Assembly: GCF_012489685.1 (NCBI RefSeq) | Contig: NC_080046.1 | Span: forward strand, 37,473,176 to 37,537,175 | Direction: 5' to 3' | Source of the DNA: Lotus japonicus | Taxonomy: Eukaryota; Streptophyta; Magnoliopsida; Fabales; Fabaceae | Length of the DNA: 64,000 nt | Part shown: positions 34,473-46,403 of the stretch, one piece after another | How positions within the stretch are numbered: position 1 is the stretch's first letter | Layout: each line of letters begins with the position of its first letter | The notes under the pieces: generated by a model | What the model saw: only the letters and a program-made list of their open reading frames with translations | Databases searched by the model: none | What the model was told of the DNA's origin: nothing | Translations under genes and position numbers: made by a program

Positions 34473-34915
34473 TTTGAAGAGGTTGAAGGTTTGAGGTAGA
34501 AGATGAAGTTTGAAGGATGAAGAGAGATCGAGAGAGAAATCACGAAGGAGGCGGTTTTGAAAAGCAGGGAGTGCGAGAGTGAAAACCGGAAGTGAGAGAG
34601 AACGTGTGTGTATAGTGGGTTTTATCAAATAACCGTTGTTGATTCAAAAAGCACTTTAAGATCAACGGTTGAAAATTAAAGATAGACAGTAACAGTAAAA
34701 TACACAATCACACACAGAAGATAAGCATATCTACACGCAATCACAACAGACTGTCACACGGGCACAAGGAACTATGCATCAGAAGTTCTGACGCACGTGT
34801 TGTTGTCTCAGCTTCAGAGTCAGTACCAGTGGGCACACACACTCTGATTGAGTTACCTTCTGGACTAGACATCTTCTGATCAAGAAGTATCATAGTCAGA
34901 GGTTCTGATCTATCT
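34473..34915 (-). promoter_or_regulatory. pol to post-pol ORF spacer with a possible internal promoter
   Basis: About 440 bp without an ORF of note. On the element strand it contains CCACTATACACACACG followed by a C/T-rich tract, a TATA-like box with a pyrimidine patch as in plant core promoters, about 130-150 bp before the ATG. The same arrangement stands in D near 45550. An acceptor for a spliced subgenomic RNA is an alternative. Confidence 0.35.
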
Positions 34916-37900
34916 TCACTCTGGACAAAAGTCCATGTTTAGATTTTTCAGAATAAAATTAAATCTATCTTCAGCTAAGGGCTTTGTAAAGATATCTGCC
35001 CATTGATGGTCAGTATCAACAAACTTCAGAAGAAGTACGCCCTTCTGCACATAATCTCTAATGAAGTGATACTTTACCTCAATGTGCTTTGCCCTTGAAT
35101 GCAAGATAGGATTCTTGCTCAACGAAATTGCAGCAGTGTTATCACAATAGATTGGGATATTGCTCTCAAGGATCTGATAATCCTCCAGCTGATGTTTCAT
35201 CCAGAGCATCTGAGTGCTGCATATTGCTGCTGAGATATATTCTGCCTCTGCAGTTGATAGAGCAATGGTTGATTGCCTCTTGCTTGCCCATGAGACTAGA
35301 TTGCTTCCCAGAAATTGACAATTTCCAGAAGTACTTTTTCTCTCTGTTCTATCTCCAGCATAATCAGCATCACAATAACCTGAAAGCTTATACTCTGATG
35401 TTTTCTTATACATCAAGCCAAGGTTAGTGGTGCCTTTCAGATACCTTAGGATCCTCTTAACAGCAGTTAAGTGGGTTTCCCTTGGATCTGATTGGAAACG
35501 AGCACATAAATGAACACTAAATAATATGTCTGGCCTAGATGCAGTTAAGTACAGAAGTGAACCTATCATGCCACGATAGAGCTTCTGACATACTTTACCA
35601 CTTATATCTTCTTTTTCCAGAATGCATGTTGGATGCATTGGAGTCTTGGCCACTGTAGATTCCAGCATATTGAACTTCTTCAGAAGTTCTTTAGTGTACT
35701 TGCTCTGATGGATATATGTTCCTTCTGGTGTTTGATCAACTTGTATTCCCAGAAAGTACTTTAATTCTCCCATCATACTCATCTCAAATTCAGCCTGCAT
35801 CATCTCAGAAAATTCTTTGCATAGAGATTGATTAGCAGAACCAAATATAATATCATCAACATAAATTTGCACAATTAAGATATCATCTTTATAAGTCTTG
35901 CAAAAGAGAGTTGTATCTACTTTACCCCTTACAAACTCATTCTCCAGAAGGAATGAGCTAAGTCTCTCATACCATGCTCTGGGAGCTTGCTTCAGACCGT
36001 AGAGTGATTTCTTCAATTTGAACACATGGTCTGGTTTCTTTTCATCTTCAAAACCTGGGGGTTGATGAACATAGACTTCCTCTGAGATATAACCATTTAG
36101 GAAGGCACTCTTTACGTCCATCTGATGTAGAACTATGTTGTGATTTACTGAGAAAGAAATCAATAGTCTGATTGCCTCCAGTCTTGCTACTGGAGCAAAT
36201 GTTTCAGTGTAGTCTATTCCTTCCTGCTGGCTGTAGCCTTGAGCAACTAGCCTTGCCTTGTTTCTGACTACATCTCCTTTCTCATTTAGCTTGTTTCTGA
36301 ATACCCATTTCGTTCCAATAACATGGACATTCTCAGGCTTCTTCACTAAGCTCCAAACATCGTTCTTGGAGAATTGATTCAATTCTTCTTCCATGGCCAG
36401 AATCCAATCCTTGTCCTGAAGAGCTTCATCTATGGACTTGGGTTCAATTAAGGACACCAATCCTTTCAGACTCAGCAAGGTCTCTTCAGAGGGTCTGAAG
36501 GCGGATCTGGTTCTGACTGGTTCATCTTTGTTGCCCAGAATCAATTCCTTAGGATGAGCTGCAGTGATTCTGCTCTTCTTCAGAGTTTGTGAGTTAGAGG
36601 GACCAGCTTCTTCCTCTGGTTCATCTTCCTCTGGCTCAACTTCCTCTGGAGCTTTGCCTTTGTCAGAAACATTAATGCTTAAATCTGCAAACTTTTCAAC
36701 TAGCTTTGACTGGTCAGAGTCAAGCTTATCATCAAATCTAACATGAATAGATTCTTCAATAGTCTTAGCATCAGTATTATAAAATCTAAAACCTTTAGAT
36801 CTATCAGAATAACCAAGTAATAGACACTTAGAAGATTTAGCATCAAACTTATGCAATCTATCCTTAGTATTGAGAACATAACAAACACAGCCAAAAGGAT
36901 GAAAATAAGAAATGTTGGGTTTTATGTTCTTCCACAATTCATAAGGAGTCTTATTCAGAATTGGTCTCACAGAGATTCTGTTCTGAATGTAACATGCTGT
37001 ATTTACTGCCTCTGCCCAAAAGTGCTTAGCCATGCCAGTTTCTTGGAGCATGGTTCTAGCCATCTCCTGAAGAGTTCTGTTCTTCCTCTCAACAACACCA
37101 TTTTGTTGAGGAGTTCTGGGACAAGAGAAATCATGTGTAATTCCATAGGAATCAAACAGACTCTCAAACTTGTCATTCTCAAACTCTCCACCATGGTCAC
37201 TTCTGACACGCACAATTCTACAAGCCTTCTCGTTTTGCACTTGAGCAATGAAGGTAGAGAACACAGCATGAGACTCATCCTTGCGGGTTAGAAACTTTAC
37301 CCATGTCCAGCGGCTATAGTCATCAACGATAACCATCCCATATCTCTTGCCACCTATAGACTCAGTTTTCACTGGTCCAAACAGGTCGATATGCAGAAGT
37401 TCTAACGGCCTTGAGGTTGAGACAACATTCTTTGCCTTGAAAGGGACTTTTGTGAATTTGCCTTTCTGACATGCTTCACAAAGAGCGTCTGAAGCGAACT
37501 TCAGATTGGGTAAGCCCCTGACAAGGTTTAGCTTGCTCAGCTGAGAAATCTTTCTCATACTGGCATGCCCTAACCGTCTATGCCATACCCACTGCTCTTC
37601 ATTAACAGACAGAAGGCACTTCACATTCTGAGCCTCCAACTCAGATAATCTGATCTTATAAATGTTGTTCTTCCTCTTGCTGTTAAACAGAACAGAGCCA
37701 TCGATCTGACTTACAGCCCGGCAGGACTTTTGATTGAATATAACATCATAACCCTTGTCAGCTAATTGACTTATAGACAATAAGTTATGTGTTAAGCCGT
37801 CTACCAATAAAACATTATCAATGCATGGACTACTATCTACACAAACAGTACCAGTACCAATAATTTTACCCTTTTCATTTCCTCCAAAGCCAACTTCGCC

Positions 37901-39175
37901 TCCAGGCTTAAGTTTCAGCTCTCGGAACATACGCTTTTCTCCCGTCATGTGACGCGAGCATCCACTGTCCAGATACCATGATTGGTGTTTCAGTGGAGCT
38001 ATCAAGGATATCTCATTTTCATCGTCAGAGTCTGGATCTCCTTCTGATTCTGAGTCAGAGTCAACAGCTTCCTTTGACTCTGTTCCTTTGTCTTTGACAA
38101 TAGCCATGAGTCCTTGGACTTCACCATCAGAGTCAACATCCTCTGACTCTGATTCATCGAATGTCACCATCAGACTCTTCTTGGTCTTGAAGTGCTTCTT
38201 TGGCTTCTTGTCCTTCTTCAATTTTGGACAGTCACTTTTGTAGTGCCCTGATTCTTTGCACTCAAAGCAAGTGACTTCCTTGATTGATGACTTCTTCTGA
38301 CCTGAGGATTCAGACTTTCCTCTTGCCTTTCCAGAGCCTTTGAACTTGCTCTGCCTGTGCTTCCAGATGCGGTTGAGTCTCTTGGAGATCAGAGTCAGCT
38401 CATCTTCATCAGAATCTTCTGATGCTTCTTCAGATTCTTCTTCTTCAGCTTGAAGAGCCTTTGACTTCTCAACCTTAGCCTTTTCAGATTTGGATTTCAA
38501 GGCTATGGACTTTTTCCTCAGATCTTGCATCTCTGAGCGCTTCAGCTCATGGCATTTCAAAATGCTGATGAGTTCTTCTAAACTCATATTCTCAACATCT
38601 CTCGTGAGCTCTATTGAAGTCACCAAAGGCATCCAACTTTCAGGAAGACACCTGATGACCCTTATGACGTGATCTTTTGTTGTGTAGCTCTTGTTGAGAG
38701 GACGTATGCCAGCTACAAGCAGTTGAAATCTGGAGAACATTTCTTCAATGGACTCATTTGGCTCCATGATGAAGGATTCATACTTTTGGATCAAAGACAA
38801 TGCCTTTGATTCTTTGACTTTCTTGTTTCCTTCATGAGACATCTTCAGAGAATCAAAAATGCCTTTAGCAAACTCACGATCTGTAATCTTCTGGTACTCC
38901 TCATAGGAGATAGCACTTAGAAGAATTGCTCTTGCTTTATGATGTTGTGAGTACAGCTTCTTTTGATCTGCAGACATCTCTGACCTTGGGATCTTTTTGC
39001 CATCTGCATCAACTGGACGCTCATAGCCATCCACAATAATATCCCAGAGATCTGCATCGAAACCCAGAAAGAAACTTTCCAGTCTATCTTTCCAATATTC
39101 GAACCTTTGACCATCGAACATAGGAGGCTTTGCGTTGTAACCATCTCTTTGAGTTTCACTGGTGGTGGCAGCCAT
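34916..39175 (-). CDS. gag-pol: Gag-Pol polyprotein of element B (Ty1/copia, SIRE type)
   Basis: One 1419-codon frame. Gag: UBN2-type domain (about 15-220), charged linker, CCHC knuckle at 303-316 ([14 protein letters not shown]). Protease: [13 protein letters not shown], catalytic D near 403. Integrase: [10 protein letters not shown] zinc-region motif near 530, then catalytic D597 (HIDLFGP), D660 ([10 protein letters not shown]) and E697 ([10 protein letters not shown]). [19 protein letters not shown] near 975, [11 protein letters not shown] near 1020, YVDD at 1105-1108. RNase [11 protein letters not shown] near 1267, STAEAEYIS and YCDNTAAI. Every expected motif is present and no stop or shift is seen. 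The order PR-IN-RT-RH is that of copia. Compared with D, 22 nt are absent at the gag/pol border; this absence joins gag and pol in one frame. Confidence 0.95.
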   Translation of the reverse strand: MAATTSETQRDGYNAKPPMFDGQRFEYWKDRLESFFLGFDADLWDIIVDGYERPVDADGKKIPRSEMSADQKKLYSQHHKARAILLSAISYEEYQKITDREFAKGIFDSLKMSHEGNKKVKESKALSLIQKYESFIMEPNESIEEMFSRFQLLVAGIRPLNKSYTTKDHVIRVIRCLPESWMPLVTSIELTRDVENMSLEELISILKCHELKRSEMQDLRKKSIALKSKSEKAKVEKSKALQAEEEESEEASEDSDEDELTLISKRLNRIWKHRQSKFKGSGKARGKSESSGQKKSSIKEVTCFECKESGHYKSDCPKLKKDKKPKKHFKTKKSLMVTFDESESEDVDSDGEVQGLMAIVKDKGTESKEAVDSDSESEGDPDSDDENEISLIAPLKHQSWYLDSGCSRHMTGEKRMFRELKLKPGGEVGFGGNEKGKIIGTGTVCVDSSPCIDNVLLVDGLTHNLLSISQLADKGYDVIFNQKSCRAVSQIDGSVLFNSKRKNNIYKIRLSELEAQNVKCLLSVNEEQWVWHRRLGHASMRKISQLSKLNLVRGLPNLKFASDALCEACQKGKFTKVPFKAKNVVSTSRPLELLHIDLFGPVKTESIGGKRYGMVIVDDYSRWTWVKFLTRKDESHAVFSTFIAQVQNEKACRIVRVRSDHGGEFENDKFESLFDSYGITHDFSCPRTPQQNGVVERKNRTLQEMARTMLQETGMAKHFWAEAVNTACYIQNRISVRPILNKTPYELWKNIKPNISYFHPFGCVCYVLNTKDRLHKFDAKSSKCLLLGYSDRSKGFRFYNTDAKTIEESIHVRFDDKLDSDQSKLVEKFADLSINVSDKGKAPEEVEPEEDEPEEEAGPSNSQTLKKSRITAAHPKELILGNKDEPVRTRSAFRPSEETLLSLKGLVSLIEPKSIDEALQDKDWILAMEEELNQFSKNDVWSLVKKPENVHVIGTKWVFRNKLNEKGDVVRNKARLVAQGYSQQEGIDYTETFAPVARLEAIRLLISFSVNHNIVLHQMDVKSAFLNGYISEEVYVHQPPGFEDEKKPDHVFKLKKSLYGLKQAPRAWYERLSSFLLENEFVRGKVDTTLFCKTYKDDILIVQIYVDDIIFGSANQSLCKEFSEMMQAEFEMSMMGELKYFLGIQVDQTPEGTYIHQSKYTKELLKKFNMLESTVAKTPMHPTCILEKEDISGKVCQKLYRGMIGSLLYLTASRPDILFSVHLCARFQSDPRETHLTAVKRILRYLKGTTNLGLMYKKTSEYKLSGYCDADYAGDRTERKSTSGNCQFLGSNLVSWASKRQSTIALSTAEAEYISAAICSTQMLWMKHQLEDYQILESNIPIYCDNTAAISLSKNPILHSRAKHIEVKYHFIRDYVQKGVLLLKFVDTDHQWADIFTKPLAEDRFNFILKNLNMDFCPE

Positions 39176-39233
39176 TGTTTTTCACACCGGCCCGGATCAC
39201 TGAACACTGTTAGGTGTGGTAATCAGAACTTGC

Positions 39234-39245
39234 GCTCTGATACCA
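39234..39245 (-). promoter_or_regulatory. Primer binding site of element B
   Basis: TGGTATCAGAGC on the element strand, 2 bp from the 5' LTR end; complementary to initiator methionine tRNA. Confidence 0.9.
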
Positions 39246-39247
39246 AT

Positions 39248-40456
39248 TGAAGGTATGAAAAACGGTAGAAAGGGGGGGTTTGAATAACGTTTTCAGTACA
39301 AAACTACCACCTTAAAGATTTTAACAAATCTTTTCGAGAACTAAGTGCAAAAGATAGAGATAGAAAAGCACACAAGGATTTTATCCTGGTTCACTTGATA
39401 AATCACTCAAGCTACTCCAGTCCACCCGTTAAGGTGATTTCTTCCTTCTTAGAATGAAGGCAATCCACTAATCAGGTAAGAGTTACAACTGCACTTGAAA
39501 CCTACAAGTGACTAACAATTACACTGACTTAGCTCACACTAAGATTCACTCTCTTAGTCTTCTCTAGGATCCGATCAACCTTGATCTCCTAAAGGAAAAT
39601 CAAACAACTGTTTGAGGTTGGTGTTTACAAGGGTTTGCTTCTGAATAAGCTGAGTGTAAACTAAAATAAATTACAAGATGAAAGAAAGCTTAGAATATGT
39701 CTTGCGCGTGTGTATTGCTTCAACTTAGTTTCTTAGCCGCTTCTTTCAATCTTCAGCCTCTATATATACTCCAAGGATTAGGGTTGAGCGTTGCATGGAA
39801 ATGCTACCGTTGGAGGGCAGTTCTGGAAAATCCAGCTTCTGCTGTGGCTGAGAACGTTAGGTAGGTCGTCAGGAAGGTACACTTGCTTTTGTACTTGGAT
39901 AGCGACTTGACCTTTTAACCTAGGAGACTTCTGATCAGAGGAATGCTTCGTATTGGAACTTGTGAAGCAGGTTGATCAGAGTCAGAGGGAAAGCACAGAT
40001 CCTCTGACCATTGTATCTTCTGATTCTGAACTCAGAGGGAAGAACATGGCCTTCAGAGTTTCTTGCTTCTGGACTTCAGAGTTTCCACTATTCAGCTTCT
40101 GGATCTTCAGAGTCTTCTACACCATCGGAACATCTGAACCTTCAGTGTTTCTTGGTTGTCAGAACTTCTGGATCATCAGAGCTTCTAGCGACTGAGTCCT
40201 CATCAGAGTTTGTATAGCTTCAGATCTTCTGAAGCTTTTCCACTGTTCATACTGAACATGGTGAATGCGAAAGCGTTGCTTGGGTTACCCTTTATACACA
40301 GTGCTTCTGATTTGTGTGAAATTGAGTCAGGGTCAGAGCCTGTAAATAGCACACTCAGAAAAACACGTTAGAGTACCACAATTGTTCATATCAAAAGGTT
40401 AACTTGTAATCATCAAAACATAGAGTTGTACTACTAGATCAAAACTTGATCTTACA
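39248..40456 (-). repeat. Element B 5' LTR
   Basis: 1209 bp; TATA box TATATATA at 39761-39768 (palindromic, read on the minus strand). The region upstream of TATA, about 39950-40220, is dense in CTCTGA/TCAGAG motifs. Confidence 0.95.
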
Positions 40457-40461
40457 GCGTG

Positions 40462-41199
40462 TGCAAACACACCTAACTTACATATACTGTCTGAGCTTTA
40501 ACCTTATAGTTAGTACACCTATTAAGACTTTACTCAGTTATTGCTCGTATTTTAACTATAGAAGTACACGAGGTTTAGGATAACATGCTAAGCCTAGGAA
40601 GTAGTCTTCCACCGATACGTTTAAACGGAAGTATATTGTGGAGCCGACACATGCTATTGAGCTGTATGACAGTAAGTTGAAGGGTGAGATGACGAAATGA
40701 CTGGTTAAGTCCCTTGAGGTATAGTTATGGTTTGAACCTCTAGAGGTTAAGTCTTGATCTGTGTGAAGTGTTTAGGATTTCAATAAGTCGAAATTGGTTT
40801 GAGTGAGGAATGTTTTGAGGACGAAGACGACAATAATGGATTATTGGATATTAAGAAGATGATTAGCTGATGAGTGGTCAATGAATGGATGATTAAGGAG
40901 ATGAGTCTTGTCATGCACGAGGTATTAAGACTCAAGTCGAGTTTTAGACTTGAACGGTGACTAAGTAGAAGATTGATTTCATGGTGCGAGTGATGATGAT
41001 CACGAAGTTAGAAGTAACGTTAATGGACTATTAGATTCCAAGGCAATAGTTCGACTAGGAGTTATCAAGCGACCGAGTTGAGTTTGGATCATGAGTGAAC
41101 ATCACGAGGACAAGTTGAGCATTCACTCCGGAACACAGAGAAGTACCGAGCTACTAATCAGTAATTTGGACGAACAAAAGCAAAGGAGCAAGTGGTTAA
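40462..41199 (+). other. Non-coding interior of element C
   Basis: It starts with the last four gag codons and stop (40462-40476). The rest shows no enzyme-coding frame. It aligns with the minus strand of F at about 10230-10496 and then 5780-6360, so C lacks the middle of F's interior. Confidence 0.7.
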
Positions 41200-41454
41200 G
41201 GTTGTGCGATTGCACGAATGCCAACGAATATTATTTCCAACGGAGACCCGATGCAAGTGGTCGAACCGGACAACATAGAGTTGGAAGATGATATGTCTTT
41301 TGAGACGCCGTTGGTCAACATTGGGACTAGAAGAGTGAAACAATTGAAGGGAAAGCAGAGTGCTTTAGTAAGAGTTATTTGGAACAAAGACACAGACGAT
41401 GCCATATGGGAGTTAGAGGAAAAGATCAAGAACAATAGTCAGAGCTTTTACTGA
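41200..41454 (+). pseudogene. Pol C-terminal remnant of element C, integrase deletion and frameshift
   Basis: The first codons read VVRLHE in one frame, then the frame shifts to MPTNIIS...GDP, which passes directly into MQVVEPDNIELEDDMSFETP and the chromodomain-like end VIWNKDTDDAIWELEEKI, stop 41452-41454. The junction corresponds to the same DP residues as in F. Only about 80 codons of pol remain, with no catalytic triad. Confidence 0.8.
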
Positions 41455-41480
41455 ACCTTAAGTTTCGAGGTCGAAACTTT

Positions 41481-41498
41481 CTTTTTGGAGGGTAGTAA
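41481..41498 (+). promoter_or_regulatory. Polypurine tract of element C
   Basis: CTTTTTGGAGGGTAGTAA directly before the 3' LTR; E has the same sequence. Confidence 0.8.
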
Positions 41499-44400
41499 TG
41501 TAAGGCCCGAGTTTTAGGCTTATGTTAAGTGAATAAACTTTTTATTCACGATTAGGGTTGATGTAATGTGAAGGGAAACCTGAACGAAAGTTTATTAAAT
41601 GAAATATATTTATGAAGGAGAAAGTTCAGGAAAAGTTCAAGGATTTCATTATGATCGATAAAAGTTATAGCACGAACGTTTTACGCTTAAACCTAGGTCA
41701 GAAACCCTAGTATATAGCTAATTTTCACTTTTAGGCACGCTGGCAGTTAATTCCAAAAATCTTCAGAGAAATGTTAGAATTTCTCTTCTTCCATATATAA
41801 CAATCGTTTCGAGGCGAAACTCTAGGATCTACGAACGTCCGATTCCAATCATCGGAAGTTTGCCGAAACCGAATCCCTGGTATTTCAAAACCCTAGAATT
41901 TCCCGACTTTGAGGACTTTATCTATTCAGAGCTTCAAATGAATATTCCACACGCGTACACCCATTTCTCTTGATGATTTCAATCTTTCTTCAGAAGGAAG
42001 TTTTCCATTCCGACATTCGAGCCAAAAAGCAACTTATCGGGTAAAATAGTTTTACACCGACTTTGCACCGACTTTGCATTAGTTGCCAAAAATACAAGGA
42101 GACATCTTCTTAGCTTGGGAATTCCTTTGCCAAAACCTATCTTAGAATTCATGGTGAATGACGCCGGAAAAATCGGATTCGCGGAACTTTCATTTTCCCG
42201 CGAATTTCCACCTTCTATATATAGCAAACAAAGGAAGAAAAAACACAATTTTCCTCCATTTTCTCTCCTCTAAACCGCGGCCAAGAACAAGGAAGAAGGA
42301 AGAAGAGTTTTTCTTCATCGTTTGCTTGATCGTCGATCAATCAGTTGCTACTTCAAGGTTTCGAGGTATAGTCGCTAATCCTTACCTCCGATCGCTTTTT
42401 CCATAGCTTTTCCGTAGAGTTTTCTGAGCGGATAGTTTATGGGTTTTTGCAAAACTATCCTGAATCTTTCATTTCTGATTCTAAACCTCTTCTATGTATG
42501 CCCAAGATCACTTCTGCCGGATTAGATTTTTCGTTATGTCGCCGGAATTCCGCCGGAATCAATTTGAACCTAAAATACCCATTTTATGTAGTTTTTGAGT
42601 AAAGTTCCAATCTTTAGGCTGTAAACTATCGCCTTAGCTTAGTGCTAGTAGGATTAGTTGTCATAAACGTCGTTGGTGACGTCCCTGCAAAATTTTATTT
42701 TTGGGATTTCAGTTTTGAAAATCCTAAGTTAAAAATCATGACCAAAATACCCCTGCGACAGTTTTTGATCCGATAATTTTTCCGAGTTCAGAATACCCTT
42801 AGTTACGGCTTATGAAAGCATAGGAACCAAGTTTGATCGAAGAAAAATCGAACCCTACAATTACCTATAGTGGCCGAGAGCTATTAAGGGGGAGGAAGAA
42901 ATTTCCTTTTCCGAAAACTTGTCTTTTCGCGCTAGATTATCGTACCTTAGAGTATAGATTACTTCGAGTAACCTTAGTAAGTATCGATAGCTTAGTTTCC
43001 GATAGATTCTGATTGATTTTTGTGGTTTTGTTCTAAAGGTGATTTTGAGGAATTTCCTGAGGATCAACACCTTGCTTGTGAAGAAGAGTTTGAAGTTTTT
43101 GCTGGAGAACCTTCAGGTGAGGGCTTCTCACTGAATCTCTAGTTAATGCTTAGGGTCGATGTTTCGACATTGTTTACTGTTTATGCACTGGGATTGTGTG
43201 TGATTGAAAATGTTTTCTGAGGCTTCGGCTGACAATGTAGATGATTCATCTACTGAATGTTTTTGAAGATTGACTTACATGCTATGTGCTATGTGGGTAA
43301 TCTAGGATGTGTGGTGCATGCTTTATATGCTAAGTGCTAAGTGTTTATGATGCGATTTATTGATATATGACATGTTGTTGATTGTGATGATTTAAATATG
43401 CTTTACACTGAAAATCTGAGATTCTGAATGGTGAGAATAGCGGGCAGGTCATGCCGATTTTATTTTGAGAGTTTTGAGAAAGTTTGATAGGACGAACGAG
43501 GTTCGGGCCTTGTATAGGGTTTATGGATCGAGACATTCTCTGGAGTCATTTGGGGATTCGAAGATCCCGAGAACTTATAGGAATTGCGATAAGACTAAAA
43601 AAGGATATTATTTTGAAAAGAAAATTCATAAGACATTAAACAACCTCTAAATCTTTAAGTAAGGGTAATAATCTCGAAAGGAGGCTTTGGATGAAAATCA
43701 TAGTATGGAAAACGAGAAGTGTCGTTGGATCCAAGTGTTGAGTCTGTTGTTGTTGTGCTGTTGGAGCAGCGTTGGTTGTTGTGCTGTTGGAGCAGCGTTG
43801 GTTGTTGTGCTGTTGGAGCAGCGATGTTGTTGGGCTATCCTGGGGATAAGTCCGGGGAACCGTTAGTTCCCGAGTATGTAATACTCTTGTGCTGTTGGAG
43901 CAGCGATGTGTGTTGTGAAGTGTGTCTTTTGTCGCAGAATCGACTTTGCCTTAGGGTAAGATTTTAGAGACTTTAATTTACCTAGAACACGTGGCGACGT
44001 GTCGAGTGAGATCGGAGACGTTGGTTGACTAATCATTTTGCATACATGCAACATTAATGAGGTATTAACACAGGACGTACTCTGGACCTCGTCGGTTTCC
44101 AAAATGGTCATAAGACCCGGAATGCCGTGAAAGAGCGTTTGTAGACGTCTCTTGTAGCAGACCGAAATGGCAGACCTACGGGTTACGGCTGATCTGGCTA
44201 CCTTGGTTTGGTGTAAGAGACACGCGGGCGGAAATGGTCCCACCGTTGCTGGTGCTAGGATTGATCCGTTGATGTCCATCCCAGAGGCACGCGAGCGGAA
44301 ATGGTCCCACCGTTGCTGGTGCTAGGATTGACTCGTTGTTGTCCATACCTTTGCTTGGTGTAAGAGGCACGCGGGCAGAAATGGTCCCACCGTTGCTGGT

Positions 44401-45365
44401 GCTAGGATTGATCCGTTTTGATGCCCATCCGTTCCGGATTGCATATTGGTTGACTGGGTTAACCTGCATACATATCACGCAACATGCATACTGACTTAGT
44501 TGATGAGTGTGGTTGCTATTTGATAAACTTACTTGGAACATGCTAAATGTTATTATTGTCATTATGATTTGGTGGAACATGCAACCCTAGGAATGATATC
44601 TCTAGTTATAAGCCTAAGTGGCTATATATTATTTGTACCTATTGGGTTTATTATCTACATAGTTCTTTAGAGTTGACCCTCGCGTCTTCTGTGTGTGTTT
44701 TGGCGGACAACGCCTTTTGTCAGATGAGTATTGCGGACTGGTTCACCATGGTTTACCCTTCGGGGGAAACTAGGTTGGGATGCTGGAACAGGAGCGCGTC
44801 GCGGTAGCGAGAGGATGACGGATGGTGTACATAGACTAGGTCGTTCTGGATTTCGAATTCGGACGACGATCATGCTAGCATGTAGGTTTTGGTGCTGGTG
44901 TGAACTCCTCAAGATGGGATTAGTGTAGGAGTAGAGTCTTAGCTCTGAACATCATTTGTTTCTTTGGGACAGGGTAGCTTCCCACCTATAGCTTTTTGTG
45001 TGGTTCCTTTACAGGAATCACAGAGAGTTGGTTGGACTTAGGAGGTCTTGCTTCAGGCCGATGGGCCAGCTGATTCTCAGTTTTGAGGGATGGTGTTGCG
45101 GACACTTCACCTTCATTTTCAGTCTGTACATATTGCCTTCGGGCGTTACACTTTTCTTTCCGTCACTGGAGGTTTACTCGTGACGAGGTTAGTACTACAG
45201 CGGGGGCTGTTTATGTATTATATATTAGTTCTGATTTTGTTATTGTTGGGTTTTATTTAATTCAGTCTCGTCTTAGTTATTATCAAAAAAAAATATTCAC
45301 GTTTTTCCGCATTAAGTTTACTTTTGGTTACTAAAGTGACGCCACCGAAATTGAAGGGTGTTACA
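41499..45365 (+). repeat. Element C 3' LTR
   Basis: 3867 bp, equal in length to the 5' LTR. Single-base differences seen include GAGG/GAGC near 42022, CTGCGG/CCGCGG near 42278, CCGTT/TCGTT and CACC/CGCC near 42530-42542. It contains the same TATA box, exon-like block and repeat arrays as the 5' copy. Followed by the GAACT duplication. Confidence 0.94.
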
Positions 45366-45370
45366 GAACT

Positions 45371-45410
45371 TGGTTGCTTCTGCAGTAGCTCTTCTGGTTT
45401 GTCTCACCAT
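45371..45410 (-). pseudogene. Start of the post-pol ORF of D, cut off by C
   Basis: Begins MVRQTRRATAEATKF and is broken by C after about 15 codons; the remainder is at 20897-23737. The start aligns with MVRQTRRS of B. Confidence 0.7.
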
Positions 45411-45853
45411 TGTTGAAGAGGTTGAAGGTTTTGGGTAGAAGATGAAGGTTGGGGATGAATGGAGTGCGAGAGAGAAATCGAGGAAAAGCGGTTTTGAAAA
45501 GAACAAGAGAGAGAGAGTAAAAACCGAAAGTGTAGGAGATCGTGTGTGTATAGTGGGTTTTATTAAGTAACCGTTGTTGATTCAAAAAGCATCTTAAGAT
45601 CAACGGTTAAAAATTAAAGACATGATAGTAACAGTAAATACACGTATCACACACAGGAGAGAAGCACATCTACACGCATCATGACAGACTGTCACACGGG
45701 CACAAGGAACTATGCATCAGAGATACTGACACACGTGTTACTGTCTCAGACTCAGAGTCAATACCAATGGGTACACACACTCTGATTGAGGTACCTTCTG
45801 GACTAGACATCTTCTGATCAAGAAGTATCATAGTCAGAGGTTCTGATCCATCT
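45411..45853 (-). other. pol to post-pol ORF spacer of D
   Basis: No coding frame. Conserved with 34473-34915 of B, including CACTATACACACACG near 45540-45560 and the C/T tract after it. Confidence 0.55.
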
Positions 45854-46376
45854 TCACTCTGGACAAAAGTCCATGTTCAGATTTTTCAGAATAAAATTAA
45901 ATCTATCCTCTGCTAAGGGCTTTGTAAAGATATCTGCCCATTGATGGTCAGTATCAACAAACTTCAGAAGAAGTACACCCTTCTGTACATAATCTCTAAT
46001 AAAGTGATACTTTACCTCAATATGCTTTGCCCTTGAATGCAGGATAGGATTCTTACTCAATGAGATTGCAGCAGTGTTATCACAATAGATTGGGATATTG
46101 CTCTCAAGGATCTGATAATCCTCCAGCTGATGTTTCATCCAGAGCATCTGAGTGCTGCATATTGCTGCTGAGATATATTCTGCCTCTGCAGTGGATAGTG
46201 CAATGGTTGATTGTCTCTTGCTTGCCCATGAGACTAGATTGCTTCCTAGAAATTGACAATTTCCAGAAGTACTTTTTCTCTCTGTTCTATCTCCAGCATA
46301 ATCAGCATCACAATAACCTGAAAGCTTATACTCTGATGTTTTCTTATACATCAAGCCAAGGTTAGTGGTGCCTTTC
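45854..46376 (-). pseudogene. Pol C-terminus of element D (RNase H)
   Basis: RNase H region in a separate frame: [42 protein letters not shown] and the final NMDFCPE as in B. It is separated from RT by the 27-nt filler that replaced 40 nt at 46377-46403. Confidence 0.85.
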
Positions 46377-46403
46377 TTATACTCTGAAAGCTTATACTCT
46401 GTT

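Larger units (their letters stand above)
28999..40456 (-). mobile_element. Element B: apparently intact SIRE/Maximus-type Ty1/copia
   Basis: 11.46 kb on the minus strand: 5' LTR 39248-40456, primer site 39234-39245, gag-pol 34916-39175, post-pol ORF 31623-34472, antisense ORF 31017-31409, polypurine tract 30210-30230, 3' LTR 28999-30209. GCGTG is duplicated at 28994-28998 and 40457-40461. The LTRs appear identical except for the length of one G-run (9 against 7), so this is the youngest insertion in the window and may be competent. Confidence 0.95.
23743..45365 (+). mobile_element. Element C: gag-only non-autonomous gypsy element, interrupted by B
   Basis: Plus strand: 5' LTR 23743-27609, primer site 27613-27624, gag from 27823, non-coding interior, pol C-terminal remnant, polypurine tract, 3' LTR 41499-45365. 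GAACT is duplicated at 23738-23742 and 45366-45370, inside the post-pol ORF of D. Without B the element is about 10.2 kb. The LTRs are both 3867 bp and I saw about ten substitutions, roughly 0.3%. Enzymes must come in trans; LTR similarity makes E-like elements the obvious partner. Confidence 0.93.
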
